Part shown: piece by piece, positions 8,189 to 18,076 of the stretch
Layout of the letters: every line of letters starts with the position of its first letter
Numbering within the stretch: the first letter of the stretch is position 1
Source: DATARH01 sp035534855
GTDB lineage: Bacteria; Pseudomonadota; Alphaproteobacteria; ATCC43930; CGMCC-115725
DNA: 64,000 nucleotides
Direction: 5' to 3'
NCBI GenBank assembly: GCA_035534855.1
Contig: DATLRD010000107.1
Coordinates: 42,090 to 106,089 of the forward strand
Notes under the pieces: model-generated
The model's database searches: none
The model's input: the letters and a program-made list of their open reading frames with translations, nothing else
What the model was told of the DNA's origin: nothing
Position numbers and translations under genes: made by a program

Positions 8189-9379
8189 TCAGACGGCGTC
8201 GCTCTTCGGCAGGTTGCCGAGGAAGTCGCGAATGCGCGCGATCGCTTCGCCGATCGCTTCAAGGCTGCTGGCATAGGAGAACCGCACATAGTTTTCGCCA
8301 AACGCGCCAAAGCTGGTGCCGGCGATCGTCGCCACTCCGGCCTTTTCCAACAGCTCGGTCTGGAACGCCTTGGTGTCGTAGCCGGTGCCGGCGATGTTGG
8401 GGAAGGCATAGAACGCCCCGCCGGGGTTGGCGCAGCGGATGCCGGGCAGCCCGTTGAGCGCGGCGACGATCATCTGCCGGCGCTCGGCAAAGGCCGCGAC
8501 CATCCGCTGCACCGGTTCGCGCGGTCCTTCGAGCGCGGCGATGCCGGCGAACTGCGCGGCGGCGTTGACGCAGGAATGGCAGTTGATCGCCAGCCGCTCG
8601 GCGTGCTCGAACAGCCCTTTCGGCCACACTCCATAGCCCATGCGCCAGCCGGTCATCGCATAGGTCTTGCTCCACCCGTCGAGCAGGATCACCCGGTCGG
8701 CGATCGACGGATAGGTCAGCAGGCCGGTATGGACGGCACCGTCATAGAGGATCTCGCCGTAGATCTCGTCGCTCATCACCGCGACCTGCGGGTACTTTTC
8801 GAGCCCGGCGACGAGCCGGTCGAGTTCGCTCTTCGGCACCACGCCGCCGGTCGGGTTGGCCGGGCTGTTGATGATCAGCAGGCGGGTGCGCGGGGTGATC
8901 TTTTCCAGCACCTCGTCGGCGCTGAACGAGAACCCCTTGCTCTCGTGCAGCGGCACCGGCACCGGCGTCGCGCCGGAAAAGCGGATGACGCTCTCGTAGA
9001 TCGGAAAGCCGGGGTTCGGATAGAGGATCTCGACGCCCGGTTCGCCGAACATCAGGATCGCAAAGAACATCGTCACCTTGCCGCCGGGCACGACGAGCAC
9101 CTGCGCCGGCGACACCTCGATACCGTGGCGGCGGTGGAGGTCGCGTGCCACCGCCTCGCGCAATTGCGGTATGCCGTTGGCCGGGGTATAGCCGTGATGG
9201 CCGTCGGCGAGAGCTTTGCGCCCGGCCTCGACGATGTGCGCCGGGGTCGGAAAGTCGGGCTGGCCGATGCCAAGATTGATGATCGACCGGCCCTGCGCCG
9301 CCAGCGCATTGGCCCGCGCCAGCACCTCGAACGCGGTTTCGGTGCCGAGCGTCTGCATCCGGCTGGCGATCTGCAACAT
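8189..9379 (-). CDS. PLP-dependent class I/II aminotransferase
   Basis: A 396-residue fold-type I aminotransferase of the aspartate aminotransferase superfamily. NPTGG is at 175-179, the PLP-binding Lys238 is in GWSKTYAMTGWRMGY, and SDEIYGEI precedes it. The start is the ATG at 9379 with GAGGA upstream; a TTG lies one codon earlier. The amino-acid substrate cannot be read from sequence alone; members of this group act on aspartate, alanine, kynurenine or phenylalanine analogues. It stands alone between glnB (divided by a promoter region) and the methyltransferase gene on the same strand, 40 bp away. Confidence 0.9.
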   Translation of the reverse strand: MLQIASRMQTLGTETAFEVLARANALAAQGRSIINLGIGQPDFPTPAHIVEAGRKALADGHHGYTPANGIPQLREAVARDLHRRHGIEVSPAQVLVVPGGKVTMFFAILMFGEPGVEILYPNPGFPIYESVIRFSGATPVPVPLHESKGFSFSADEVLEKITPRTRLLIINSPANPTGGVVPKSELDRLVAGLEKYPQVAVMSDEIYGEILYDGAVHTGLLTYPSIADRVILLDGWSKTYAMTGWRMGYGVWPKGLFEHAERLAINCHSCVNAAAQFAGIAALEGPREPVQRMVAAFAERRQMIVAALNGLPGIRCANPGGAFYAFPNIAGTGYDTKAFQTELLEKAGVATIAGTSFGAFGENYVRFSYASSLEAIGEAIARIRDFLGNLPKSDAV

Positions 9380-9419
9380 CAATGGTCCTCCGCTTTGCTC
9401 TTGCGGCGATCTTTTAGCG

Positions 9420-10196
9420 TCAACGCCGCGGTGACGCGATGAAGAACAGACGCGGGTAGGGCAGCAGCACCTGGCCGTCGCTGCGTTTCGGGAATGCCTC
9501 GGCGAGCAGCGCGGTGTACCGATCGAGAAACACCTTCTGCTCGTCGGTGCTGAGCCGGGTGAGAAATGGCCCCAGCCCGGAACCGCGCAGCCACGAAATG
9601 ATCGCGGCGATGTCGGGCATCGCCTGGATATAGTTGGTCTCCCACACCACGACGCGGTCGCAGCGCGGCGCCAGCAGATCGTAATAGAACTCGGGCGGCT
9701 TGACCGGCGACGGGTCGCGCGCCCCGGCCAGCAGGTCGCGCCATGGGCCCTCCGCGGCGACCTGCCGCATCAGCGCATGCGTCACGAAGTCGTGGTTGCG
9801 CGGCATCTGCACCGCGAGTTGCCCGTCGGGGGCGACGCCATCGAGCAGGCGCGGCACCAGGCGCTCATGGTCGCCGACCCATTGCAGCGCCGCGTTGGAA
9901 AATACCAGGTCGCAGGGCGCCTCTGGGCGCCACGCGGCGATGTCGCCCGCGACGAAGTCGACCGTGGAGTCGCCGCGCCGCGCCTTGGCGAGCATGTCGG
10001 CCGAATTGTCGATACCGGTGATCGCCGCGTCAGGCCAGCGCCGGCGCAGCACCGCGGTGCTGTTGCCGGGGCCGCAGCCGAGATCGACGATGTGCCGCGG
10101 CGCGTCGAGGTCGATCCGCCCAACCAGGTCGGCAGCCGGCCGCGTCCGCTCGTCGGCAAAGCGCAGATACTGCCCGGCATCCCATTCGTGCGGCAT
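9420..10196 (-). CDS. tam: Trans-aconitate 2-methyltransferase-like protein
   Basis: A 258-residue SAM-dependent methyltransferase close to Tam, which methylates trans-aconitate, a by-product that inhibits aconitase. The N-terminus MPHEWDAGQYLRF is typical of Tam, followed by the SAM loop VDLGCGPGNST and the motif FSNAALQWVGDH. GGAGGA precedes the ATG. The C-terminal half with YYDLLAP and the ending LLPYPRLFFIASPR also fit Tam. It lies just downstream of recG (18 bp), probably in one transcript. Confidence 0.9.
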   Translation of the reverse strand: MPHEWDAGQYLRFADERTRPAADLVGRIDLDAPRHIVDLGCGPGNSTAVLRRRWPDAAITGIDNSADMLAKARRGDSTVDFVAGDIAAWRPEAPCDLVFSNAALQWVGDHERLVPRLLDGVAPDGQLAVQMPRNHDFVTHALMRQVAAEGPWRDLLAGARDPSPVKPPEFYYDLLAPRCDRVVVWETNYIQAMPDIAAIISWLRGSGLGPFLTRLSTDEQKVFLDRYTALLAEAFPKRSDGQVLLPYPRLFFIASPRR

Positions 10197-10214
10197 CGCC
10201 CCGTCCTCCGCCTG

Positions 10215-12314
10215 CTAACCGGCCCTTAGATACTGGATCGCCGCGTCGCGCTGAAACAGATAGAGCAGCGTGCGCAGCGCCGCGCCGCGCGGGCTTTCAA
10301 GGTGGGGGTCGCGTTCGAGGATCAGCCGCGCGTCGTCGTGTGCGATCGCCACCAGGTCGGCGTGCTGAGCGAGGTCGGCAAGGCGCAGGCTGGGCAGCCC
10401 GCTTTGTCGCGTGCCCAGCACCTCGCCGGCGCCGCGCAGCCGTAAATCCTCCTCAGCGATGCGGAACCCGTCGTCGCTTTCGCGCAGGATCGCCAAGCGT
10501 TGCCGCGCGACCTCGCCGAGCGGCGTCTGGTAGAGCAAGAGGCAGGTCGAGCCGGCGCTGCCGCGCCCGATCCGCCCGCGCAGTTGGTGCAGCTGTGACA
10601 GGCCGAACCGCTCGGCCCGCTCGATGACCATTATCGTCGCGGCCGGCACATCGACGCCGACCTCGACCACGGTGGTGGCCACCAGCAGGTCGATGCCGCC
10701 GCCGGCAAAGAGCGCCATCACCCGGTCCTTGTCGGCCCCTTTCATGCGGCCGTGAATCAGCCCGGTCCGGGCGCGCGGGAGCAATTCCTTGAGCACCCGG
10801 CTGCGCTCCTCGGCGGCGGCGAGGTCGGTGGTCTCGGATTCCTCGACCAGCGGGCACACCCAGTAGATCTTGGCGCCGCGCCCGAGCGCGCGGGTGAGCC
10901 CGCCGATCACCTCGTCGATGCGGTCGAGCGGCACCGTGCGGGTGTCGACCGGTTGGCGCCCCGGCGGCTTTTCGGTGAGCCGCGAGGTGTCGAGATCTCC
11001 GTATACGGTCATCATCAGCGTGCGCGGGATCGGGGTCGCGCTCATCAACAGCGTGTCGACGGCGCGGCCCTTTTCGCCGAGCGCGAGGCGCTGGTCGACG
11101 CCGAAGCGGTGCTGCTCGTCGATGACCGAGAGCGCCAAGTCGCGAAACTCGACATTGGGCTGGATCAGCGCATGGGTGCCGACGACGATCGGGATCGTGC
11201 CATCGGCGAGCCCCGCGAGAAGCGCGTCGCGCGTTCGGCCTTTCTCGCGCCCAGTCAAGAGGCCGACGGCGATCCCGGCCGGCGCGACGAGGCGCTGCAG
11301 CGTGGCATGGTGCTGTCGCGCCAGGATTTCAGTCGGCGCCATCAACGCCGCCTGCGCCCCGACCTCGACCGCGATCAGCATCGCCAGCAAGGCGACGACG
11401 GTCTTGCCGCTGCCGACATCGCCCTGCAGCAGCCGCATCATCTGCTGCGGCGCCCGCATGTCGGCGGCGATTTCGGCCAGCGCCAGCCGCTGGCTGTGGG
11501 TCAGCGCGAAGCCGAGACCCGCTTCGATCGGGCTCGACAGCGCGCCGCTGCCGGTGATCACCCGGCCGGGGCGGTGTCGGCGCCGTGCGCGCACCAGGGC
11601 GACCGCCAGCTGGCTCGCCAGGATTTCGTCGTAGGCGAGGCGCTGGCGCGCCGGGGTGGCGGGCAACAGATCGTCGTCTTTCTGCGGCGCGTGGGCGGCA
11701 GTGATAGCCTCGTTCCAGCCCGGCCAGCGGTGCCGCGCCGCCAGCGCCGGGTCGAGCCACTCGGGCAGGCGCGGCGCGCGCTCCAGCGCGGCGGCGACGG
11801 CGCGCTGGACGACCCGCGGCGACAGACCGGCGGTCAGCGGATAGACCGGTTCGATTCCTTTGATGCGGTCGGCCTGGTCCGGCGCAACGACGTAATCCGG
11901 GTGAGCGATCTGCGGGATGCCGCCGTAGAATTCGACCCGGCCGCTGACGATCCGGTCGCTGCCGACGGGCAGAAGGCGGTCGAGGTGGTCGCCCTTGACG
12001 TTGAAATAGACGAGCGACATGTAACCGCTGCCGTCGCCGCAGGTGACGCGGTAGGGTCGGCGGCCCATACCCTTGTCGTGCCGCTCGATTCGCACCTTTA
12101 TCGTCACGACTTGGTCATGTGTGAGCGCGGATATGGGCGGCGCGGCGCGGCGGTCGACAAGCCCGTTCGGCAGGTGCCACAAGAGATCGACCACCAGCGG
12201 CCCGGCGGCGCGCTCCAACAGCTTGCCGAGCTGCGGGCCGATCCCGCTGAGCGCGGTCACAGGGGCGAAGAGTGTGTCGAGAAGGGCAGGGCGCAAGTTG
12301 CGGATATCCGCCAT
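10215..12314 (-). CDS. recG: ATP-dependent DNA helicase RecG
   Basis: A 699-residue superfamily 2 helicase that remodels stalled forks and Holliday junctions. The N-terminal wedge domain contains the OB fold; the helicase motifs are GDVGSGKTVVAL (Walker A), IDEQHRFGV (DEQH box), LMSATPIPRT and the C-terminal QLRGRIGRG. The start is taken at 12314 (MADIRNLRP), which matches other RecG N-termini; the frame is open 26 codons further but overlaps sdhE. Divergent from sdhE-mfd, a common alphaproteobacterial arrangement. Confidence 0.97.
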   Translation of the reverse strand: MADIRNLRPALLDTLFAPVTALSGIGPQLGKLLERAAGPLVVDLLWHLPNGLVDRRAAPPISALTHDQVVTIKVRIERHDKGMGRRPYRVTCGDGSGYMSLVYFNVKGDHLDRLLPVGSDRIVSGRVEFYGGIPQIAHPDYVVAPDQADRIKGIEPVYPLTAGLSPRVVQRAVAAALERAPRLPEWLDPALAARHRWPGWNEAITAAHAPQKDDDLLPATPARQRLAYDEILASQLAVALVRARRRHRPGRVITGSGALSSPIEAGLGFALTHSQRLALAEIAADMRAPQQMMRLLQGDVGSGKTVVALLAMLIAVEVGAQAALMAPTEILARQHHATLQRLVAPAGIAVGLLTGREKGRTRDALLAGLADGTIPIVVGTHALIQPNVEFRDLALSVIDEQHRFGVDQRLALGEKGRAVDTLLMSATPIPRTLMMTVYGDLDTSRLTEKPPGRQPVDTRTVPLDRIDEVIGGLTRALGRGAKIYWVCPLVEESETTDLAAAEERSRVLKELLPRARTGLIHGRMKGADKDRVMALFAGGGIDLLVATTVVEVGVDVPAATIMVIERAERFGLSQLHQLRGRIGRGSAGSTCLLLYQTPLGEVARQRLAILRESDDGFRIAEEDLRLRGAGEVLGTRQSGLPSLRLADLAQHADLVAIAHDDARLILERDPHLESPRGAALRTLLYLFQRDAAIQYLRAG

Positions 12315-12383
12315 TCGCGCGCGTCGGCTGACGCGGCGCCAGGAAATGTCTATATCGATGACGCCCCGACGCCAACCCGACCG

Positions 12384-12656
12384 ATGATCCAATCCACCGA
12401 TATTCGCCGCAGGCGACTGCGCTTTCGCTCATGGCACCGGGGCACCCGCGAGGCCGATCTGCTGCTCGGATCGTTTGCGGATTCGCATTTGGCCGGGTTT
12501 GGCGATGTCCAGCTCGACCGCTATGAGGCGCTGCTCGAATGCCCCGATCCCGATCTGTTCGACTGGATTGTCGGCCGCACATCGCCGCCGGCGGAGCATG
12601 ACCACGACGTGACCCGATTGCTGCTCGCCTTCCGCTACAACCCACGACCGACGTGA
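12384..12656 (+). CDS. sdhE: FAD assembly factor SdhE (DUF339)
   Basis: A 90-residue protein that promotes covalent FAD attachment to the succinate dehydrogenase flavoprotein. The diagnostic RGxxE is seen in HRGTREADLLLG (residues 18-29), followed by the family pattern YEALLECPDPDLFDWI. The ATG at 12384 is the first that leaves the whole domain. Its TGA overlaps the GTG start of mfd (GTGA), so the two are translationally coupled. The sdh genes are not in the window. Confidence 0.9.
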   Translation: MIQSTDIRRRRLRFRSWHRGTREADLLLGSFADSHLAGFGDVQLDRYEALLECPDPDLFDWIVGRTSPPAEHDHDVTRLLLAFRYNPRPT

Positions 12657-15600
12657 CCGCACTGAACGACCTTGCCCGTTCGCTGGTCGCAGACCCGCGC
12701 GCGCTTACCATTTCCGGCGCGCCCGAAGGGCACGACGCGGCGACAATCGGCGCGCTGGTGGCCGAGGGTGGCGGCGCGTGGCTGCATGTCTGCCGCGACG
12801 ATAACCGCATGGCCCGGTTTGCCGACGCGCTGGGATTTTTCCACCCCGGGCTCGGCGTGCTGACCTTCCCTGCGTGGGATTGCCTGCCCTACGACCGGGT
12901 GTCGCCGAACGGCGAAATCACCAGCCGCCGCATCGACACGCTGACCCGACTGGCCGGCGGCGCGGAAGCCCGCCCGCTGATCGTGCTGACCACGGTCAAC
13001 GGATTGGTGCAGTTCGTGCCGCCGCGCAGGCTCTTTGCCGACCGCACGCTGACCCTCGGCACCGGCGGCCGCATCCTGCTCGACCGGCTGCAGAGCTTTC
13101 TGCGCAACAACGGCTATTTCCGCACCGACACGGTGCGCGAGCCGGGCGAATTCGCGGTGCGCGGCGGTATCGTCGACCTCTATCCCGCTGGCGCGGCGCA
13201 GCCGGTGCGACTCGATTTCTTCGGCGACACGATCGAGAGCCTGCGCAGTTTCGACCCGCTGAGCCAGCGCTCGACCGGCGCGCTGAAGACGATCGACCTG
13301 CGGCCGGTCAGCGAGGTGCTGCTCGACGAGCCGACGATCCACCGCTTTCGCACTCGCTATCGCGAGCTGTTCGGCAACGTCGCCGACGACCCGCTCTACG
13401 AATCGGTCACCGCCGGGCGGCGGCATGCCGGGATGGAGCACTGGCTGCCGCTGTATTACGAGACCCTTGAAAGCCTGTTCGACTATCTACCGGGCGCTGC
13501 GGTTTCGTTCGACCACCAGGCCGACGAGGTACGCGCCCACCGGCTTGAGGCGATCGCCGATTTCTATGCCTCGCGGAAAAGCCTGTCGGGCGTCTCGTCG
13601 GCGGCTGCGCCGGCCTATCGCCCGGTGAACCCGGACCTGCTTTACCTCGACGAGGCGGCGTGGCGCCGGGCGATGGCTGGCCGCGCGGCGGTGCAGCTTT
13701 CGCCGTTTGCCGCCGATCGCGCAGGCTCCGCCGACGGTTTCGACGCCGGCGGGCGGGCGGCGAAGGGCTTTGCTGCGGAGCGCGCCGACCCGAAAATCCA
13801 GCTGTTTGATGCGGTGCGCACCTATCTCGACGGCGAGCGCGCGGCGGGGCGGCGCACCGCGATCGCCGCATTCAGCGCCGGCGCCGCCGAGCGGCTCGGC
13901 ACGGTGCTGCACGAGCATGGCCTCGGTGAACTGCGCCGGGTGGAGACCGCCGCCGCGCTGCTCGAACTACCTGCCGCCACCACCGGGCTGGCTATCCTGC
14001 CGCTCGAACAGGGGTTTGCGACTGACGCGCTGGTATTGCTGGGCGAGCAGGACATCCTCGGCGACCGGCTGGCGCGGGTGCCGCGCCGCCGCCGCAGCCT
14101 CGATCAATTCATCTCCGAGGCGACGAGCCTGGCGCCGGGTGACCTTGTGGTGCATGCCGAGCACGGTATCGGCCGGTACGAGGCGCTGGAGACGATCGAT
14201 GTCGCCGGCGCGCCGCACGATTGCCTCAAGGTGCTGTACGCCGGTGACGACCGGCTGTTTGTGCCGGTCGAGAATATCGAGGTGCTGTCGCGCTACGGCT
14301 CCGAGGATGCCGGAATTGCGCTCGACCGCCTCGGCGGCGTCGGATGGCAGGGGCGCAAGGCCCGGGTCAAGCAGCGCATCCGCGAGATCGCCGACGAACT
14401 GATCCGCGTCGCAGCCCAGCGCCAGCTGCGGCCCGGCGAGACGGTGACGCCGCCCGAAGGGATCTACGAGGAATTCGCCGCGCGGTTTCCATATCCCGAA
14501 ACCGAAGACCAGCTGCGGGCGATCACCGACGCCTTCGCCGACATGGCGTCGGGCAAGCCGATGGATCGGCTGATCTGTGGCGATGTCGGCTTCGGCAAGA
14601 CCGAGGTCGCGCTGCGCGCCGCCTTCATCACCGCGTTCTCTGGCGCGCAGGTCGCCGTGGTGGTGCCGACCACGCTGCTCGCGCGTCAGCATTTCCGCAG
14701 CTTTACCGAGCGGTTTTCGGGACTTCCGGTGCGCATCGGCCAGCTCTCCCGGCTCGTCGCCGCCAAGGAGGCGAAGGCGATCAAGGAGGAGATCGCGGCG
14801 GGACGGCTCGACATCGTCGTCGGCACCCACGCGCTGCTCGCCAAGGACGTCAAATTCCATCACCTCGGTCTCGTCATCGTCGACGAGGAGCAGCATTTCG
14901 GTGTCGCACAGAAGGAGCGGCTGAAGCAGCTCAAGGCCGATGTCCACGTGCTGACGCTAACCGCGACGCCAATCCCGCGCACCTTGCAGCTCGCGCTGTC
15001 GGGCGTGCGCGAGATGAGCATTATCGCGACCCCGCCGATCGACCGGCTGGCGGTGCGCACCTTTGTCATGCCGTTCGACCCGGTCGTGGTGCGCGAGGCG
15101 ATCCTCAGGGAGCGCGACCGCGGCGGCCAGGTGTTCTATGTCGCGCCGCGCATCGCCGACCTCGACGAGGTGCGCGAACGGCTGCGCGAGATCGTGCCGG
15201 AAATCCGCGTCGCGATGGCGCATGGCCGGATGGCGCCGACCGAACTCGAAACGGTGATGAGCGCGTTCGACCAGCGCGCCTACGACCTGCTGCTGTCGAC
15301 CAACATCATCGAAAGCGGGCTCGACATCCCGTCAGCCAACACACTGATCGTGCATCGCGCCGACATGTTCGGGCTGGCGCAGCTCTACCAGTTGCGCGGG
15401 CGGATCGGGCGCAGCAAGGTGCGCGCCTACGCCTATCTGACGCTGCCCGAGCGCAAGAAGCTGGCGCCGACCGCGCTGCGCCGGCTCGAGGTGATGCAGA
15501 CCCTCGATACGCTCGGCGCCGGGTTCCAGCTCGCCAGCCACGACCTCGACATCCGCGGCGCCGGCAATCTCTTGGGCGACGAGCAATCGGGCCATATCCG

Positions 15601-16192
15601 CGAGGTCGGGATCGAGCTCTACCAGCAGATGCTGGAAGATGCGGTCGCGGCGGCCAAGAGCGACGGCAAGGCCGCCGCAGCTGAGGAATGGAGCCCGCAG
15701 ATCGCGATCGGCACGCCGGTGCTGATCCCGGAAGCCTATGTCGCCGATCTCGGCGTGCGGCTCGGGCTCTACCGCCGGATCGCGCAGCTGTCGAACGGGC
15801 GCGAGGGCGACGCCTTTGCCGCCGAATTGATCGACCGCTTCGGCCCGCTGCCGCCCGAGGTCGAGAACCTGCTGCAGATCATCGCGATCAAGCGCTGGTG
15901 CCGCGAGGCTGGGGTCGAGCGCGTCGAGGCCGGCCCCAAGGGCGCGGTGATCGGCCTGCGCAACAACCGCTTCGCCAACCCGGCCGGTCTCGTCGACCTG
16001 ATCCAGCAGCATTCCGGCACGCTGCGGCTGCGGCCGGACCACAAACTCGTCTACCTGCGCAACTGGGACGACGAAAAGGCCCGAATGAAGGGTGTCGCCG
16101 GGCTGATGCAGACGCTGGTCAAGCTGTCGCGCGCGACGCCGGCCGCCCCCGACGCTTCGCGGCCGGCCGCCGCCCGCCGCATCGGCGGCTGA
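12653..16192 (+). CDS. mfd: Transcription-repair coupling factor Mfd
   Basis: An 1179-residue DNA translocase that removes stalled RNA polymerase and recruits UvrA to the lesion. The UvrB-like N-terminal part runs to about residue 350. The CarD-like RNA polymerase interaction domain (GDLVVHAEHGIGRY) is near residue 500. The helicase has GDVGFGKTEVAL, VDEEQHFGVAQKE, TLTATPIPRTLQL and QLRGRIGRSK. The C-terminal TRCF domain is complete. It starts with GTG in a 4-base overlap with sdhE. It lies convergent to the cyclopropane synthase gene with 9 bp between. Confidence 0.98.
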   Translation: MTALNDLARSLVADPRALTISGAPEGHDAATIGALVAEGGGAWLHVCRDDNRMARFADALGFFHPGLGVLTFPAWDCLPYDRVSPNGEITSRRIDTLTRLAGGAEARPLIVLTTVNGLVQFVPPRRLFADRTLTLGTGGRILLDRLQSFLRNNGYFRTDTVREPGEFAVRGGIVDLYPAGAAQPVRLDFFGDTIESLRSFDPLSQRSTGALKTIDLRPVSEVLLDEPTIHRFRTRYRELFGNVADDPLYESVTAGRRHAGMEHWLPLYYETLESLFDYLPGAAVSFDHQADEVRAHRLEAIADFYASRKSLSGVSSAAAPAYRPVNPDLLYLDEAAWRRAMAGRAAVQLSPFAADRAGSADGFDAGGRAAKGFAAERADPKIQLFDAVRTYLDGERAAGRRTAIAAFSAGAAERLGTVLHEHGLGELRRVETAAALLELPAATTGLAILPLEQGFATDALVLLGEQDILGDRLARVPRRRRSLDQFISEATSLAPGDLVVHAEHGIGRYEALETIDVAGAPHDCLKVLYAGDDRLFVPVENIEVLSRYGSEDAGIALDRLGGVGWQGRKARVKQRIREIADELIRVAAQRQLRPGETVTPPEGIYEEFAARFPYPETEDQLRAITDAFADMASGKPMDRLICGDVGFGKTEVALRAAFITAFSGAQVAVVVPTTLLARQHFRSFTERFSGLPVRIGQLSRLVAAKEAKAIKEEIAAGRLDIVVGTHALLAKDVKFHHLGLVIVDEEQHFGVAQKERLKQLKADVHVLTLTATPIPRTLQLALSGVREMSIIATPPIDRLAVRTFVMPFDPVVVREAILRERDRGGQVFYVAPRIADLDEVRERLREIVPEIRVAMAHGRMAPTELETVMSAFDQRAYDLLLSTNIIESGLDIPSANTLIVHRADMFGLAQLYQLRGRIGRSKVRAYAYLTLPERKKLAPTALRRLEVMQTLDTLGAGFQLASHDLDIRGAGNLLGDEQSGHIREVGIELYQQMLEDAVAAAKSDGKAAAAEEWSPQIAIGTPVLIPEAYVADLGVRLGLYRRIAQLSNGREGDAFAAELIDRFGPLPPEVENLLQIIAIKRWCREAGVERVEAGPKGAVIGLRNNRFANPAGLVDLIQQHSGTLRLRPDHKLVYLRNWDDEKARMKGVAGLMQTLVKLSRATPAAPDASRPAAARRIGG

Positions 16193-16201
16193 GGCGAGGA
16201 T

Positions 16202-17428
16202 TTACGCGGCGCGCTCGGCTTCCTGCTGGCCCTGGCGCTCCCAATCGAGCATGTAGTCGCGGGTAATTGGCACGGTGTCGATCGATTTGGCGAGCTGCAT
16301 CTGCCACACCAGGTGGCCCTGGCGGCGAAATGCCAGCTCCGAGCCGATCAGATAGGTCTCCCACATCCGGCAGAAGCGTTCGTCATAGAGCGATCGGATG
16401 CGGTCGCGATGCTCGTTGAAGCGAACGCGCCACGCGCGCAGCGTCTCGGCGTAGTGCAGCCGAAGGATTTCGAGGTCGGTGACCCACAGCTGGGTGCGCT
16501 CGACCACCGGCAGCACTTCCGACAGCGCCGGGGAATAGCCGCCGGGGAAGATGTATTTGCGTACCCAGGGGTTGGTCGCCGCGGGGCCGTCCATGCGCCC
16601 GATCGCATGCACCAGAGCGACCCCGTCGGGTGCCAGCAGTTCCTTTATCTTCGCGAAGAACGCGCCATACTGGTTGACGCCGACATGCTCGAACATGCCG
16701 ACCGAGACGACCCGGTCGTAGCGGTCGGTCTCCTTCCGATAGTCGCGCAACACAAAGCGGACGCGATCGGCAAGCCCCGCCGCCGCGGCGCGGTGCTGCG
16801 CCACCTTGAGCTGCTCCGCTGACAGGGTCAGCCCGGTCACGTCGACGCCGCACTCCGTCGCGAGGTAGAGCGCCAGGCCGCCCCAACCCGAGCCGATGTC
16901 GAGCACCTTGTGCCCGGGCCGCAACAACAGTTTTGACGCGATGTGGCGCAGCTTGTTGATCTGCGCGGTGTCGATATCGTCGTCGGGCGACAGGAAATAG
17001 GCGCAGGAATATTGCCGGTCGCGATCGAGGAACAAGGCGTAGAGCTGATCCGAAAGATCGTAGTGATGCGCCACGTTGCGCTGCGAGCGGGCGACCGGGT
17101 TGCGCTGGTGCAGCCGCCGTAACAGCAGCGCCAGGCGATTGGCGAGGCTGAACAGCGGGATCGAATCGGCGGTCTCGGTATTGATCGCAAACAGGTCGAG
17201 CAGATCGTAGAGGCTGCCTTCCTCGACCGTCAGCGCGCCGTCCATATAGGCTTCGGGCAAGAACAGATATGGCCGCACCACCAGTTTCCAGTGCAGCGCC
17301 CTGTCATGCAGCCGCATCGTCGCGGTTGGGCCAGGAGCACCCTCGAACACGTGGCGTCGGCCGGATGCGTCGACAAGCGTAAGCTGTCCGACACGAATCA
17401 TGCTGGAGAGCAGGCGCGCAAGGAGCAT
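16202..17428 (-). CDS. cfa: Cyclopropane-fatty-acyl-phospholipid synthase
   Basis: A 408-residue SAM-dependent enzyme that converts cis double bonds of membrane phospholipid acyl chains to cyclopropanes. The SAM loop LDIGSGWGGLALYLA lies near residue 180. The family pattern NVAHHYDLSDQLYALFLD stands before it and FEHVGVNQYGAFF after it. The size fits the family. Monocistronic by position: about 90 bp separates it from rplI downstream on the same strand's upstream side. Usually a stationary-phase or acid-stress function. Confidence 0.93.
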   Translation of the reverse strand: MLLARLLSSMIRVGQLTLVDASGRRHVFEGAPGPTATMRLHDRALHWKLVVRPYLFLPEAYMDGALTVEEGSLYDLLDLFAINTETADSIPLFSLANRLALLLRRLHQRNPVARSQRNVAHHYDLSDQLYALFLDRDRQYSCAYFLSPDDDIDTAQINKLRHIASKLLLRPGHKVLDIGSGWGGLALYLATECGVDVTGLTLSAEQLKVAQHRAAAAGLADRVRFVLRDYRKETDRYDRVVSVGMFEHVGVNQYGAFFAKIKELLAPDGVALVHAIGRMDGPAATNPWVRKYIFPGGYSPALSEVLPVVERTQLWVTDLEILRLHYAETLRAWRVRFNEHRDRIRSLYDERFCRMWETYLIGSELAFRRQGHLVWQMQLAKSIDTVPITRDYMLDWERQGQQEAERAA

Positions 17429-17521
17429 CGCAAACTGACCGCGGCGACCGATCCCCTACTATCCGCCTATTCCGCATGCAGAAACAAGCGGGCACATGCT
17501 TCGAAGGTTCTTCGAGTCGGG

Positions 17522-18076
17522 CTATGCGGCGGGCGATTCCGGGGCGGGCTCGAGCTCGGCCTCTTCGTCATCGTCATCGTCACGTTGAGCCAGCGGATTG
17601 ATGCCGGCCGCCTGCATCTTCGCGCCTTCCGCGGATTGCGCGACATTGGCAATGACCGTGACGCTGACTTCGGGGTGCAGTGCGACGCGGATCGGGTGCA
17701 GGCCAATGGTCTTGATCGGCCGGTCGAGCACGATCTGCTGGCGGCCGACGGTGAAACCGGCATCGGTCACCGCATCGGCGATGTCGCGCGACGACACCGA
17801 GCCGTAAAGCTGGCCGCCTTCGCCGGCTTGGCGGATCAGCACAACCTGAACCCCTTCGAGCTTCTGCCCGACCCCGCCCGCTTCTCCTTTGCGTTGCAGG
17901 TTCTGGGCTTCGAGCTGGGTGCGCTGGGTCTCGAAATAGGCGAGGTTGTCCTTGGTGGCGCGTAGCGCCTTTTTTTGCGGCAGCAGGAAGTTGCGCGCAA
18001 AGCCAGGCTTCACTTTGACGATCTGGCCCATCTGGCCCAGATGTTCGATGCGTTCGAGCAGGATCAGGTCAACCAT
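17522..18076 (-). CDS. rplI: 50S ribosomal protein L9 with acidic tail
   Basis: A 184-residue L9. The N-terminal rRNA-binding domain is recognisable from MVDLILLERIEHLGQ and the signature GFARNFLLPQKKALRAT, followed by the connecting helix and the C-terminal domain. The start ATG at 18076 has AAGGAA upstream and overlaps the DUF2232 gene by 8 bp. A C-terminal acidic extension (QRDDDDDEEAELEPAPE) goes beyond the usual 148-150 residues; such tails are seen in other alphaproteobacteria. Last gene of the rpsF-rpsR-DUF2232-rplI operon. Confidence 0.97.
   Translation of the reverse strand: MVDLILLERIEHLGQMGQIVKVKPGFARNFLLPQKKALRATKDNLAYFETQRTQLEAQNLQRKGEAGGVGQKLEGVQVVLIRQAGEGGQLYGSVSSRDIADAVTDAGFTVGRQQIVLDRPIKTIGLHPIRVALHPEVSVTVIANVAQSAEGAKMQAAGINPLAQRDDDDDEEAELEPAPESPAA

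Noticed and set aside
10752..12383. Plus-strand open frame of more than 540 codons antisense to recG
   Set aside because: Composition artefact of high-G+C DNA: Arg/Ala/Asp/His-rich, low complexity, no motifs. Only its last 91 codons (from 12384) are a real gene, sdhE.
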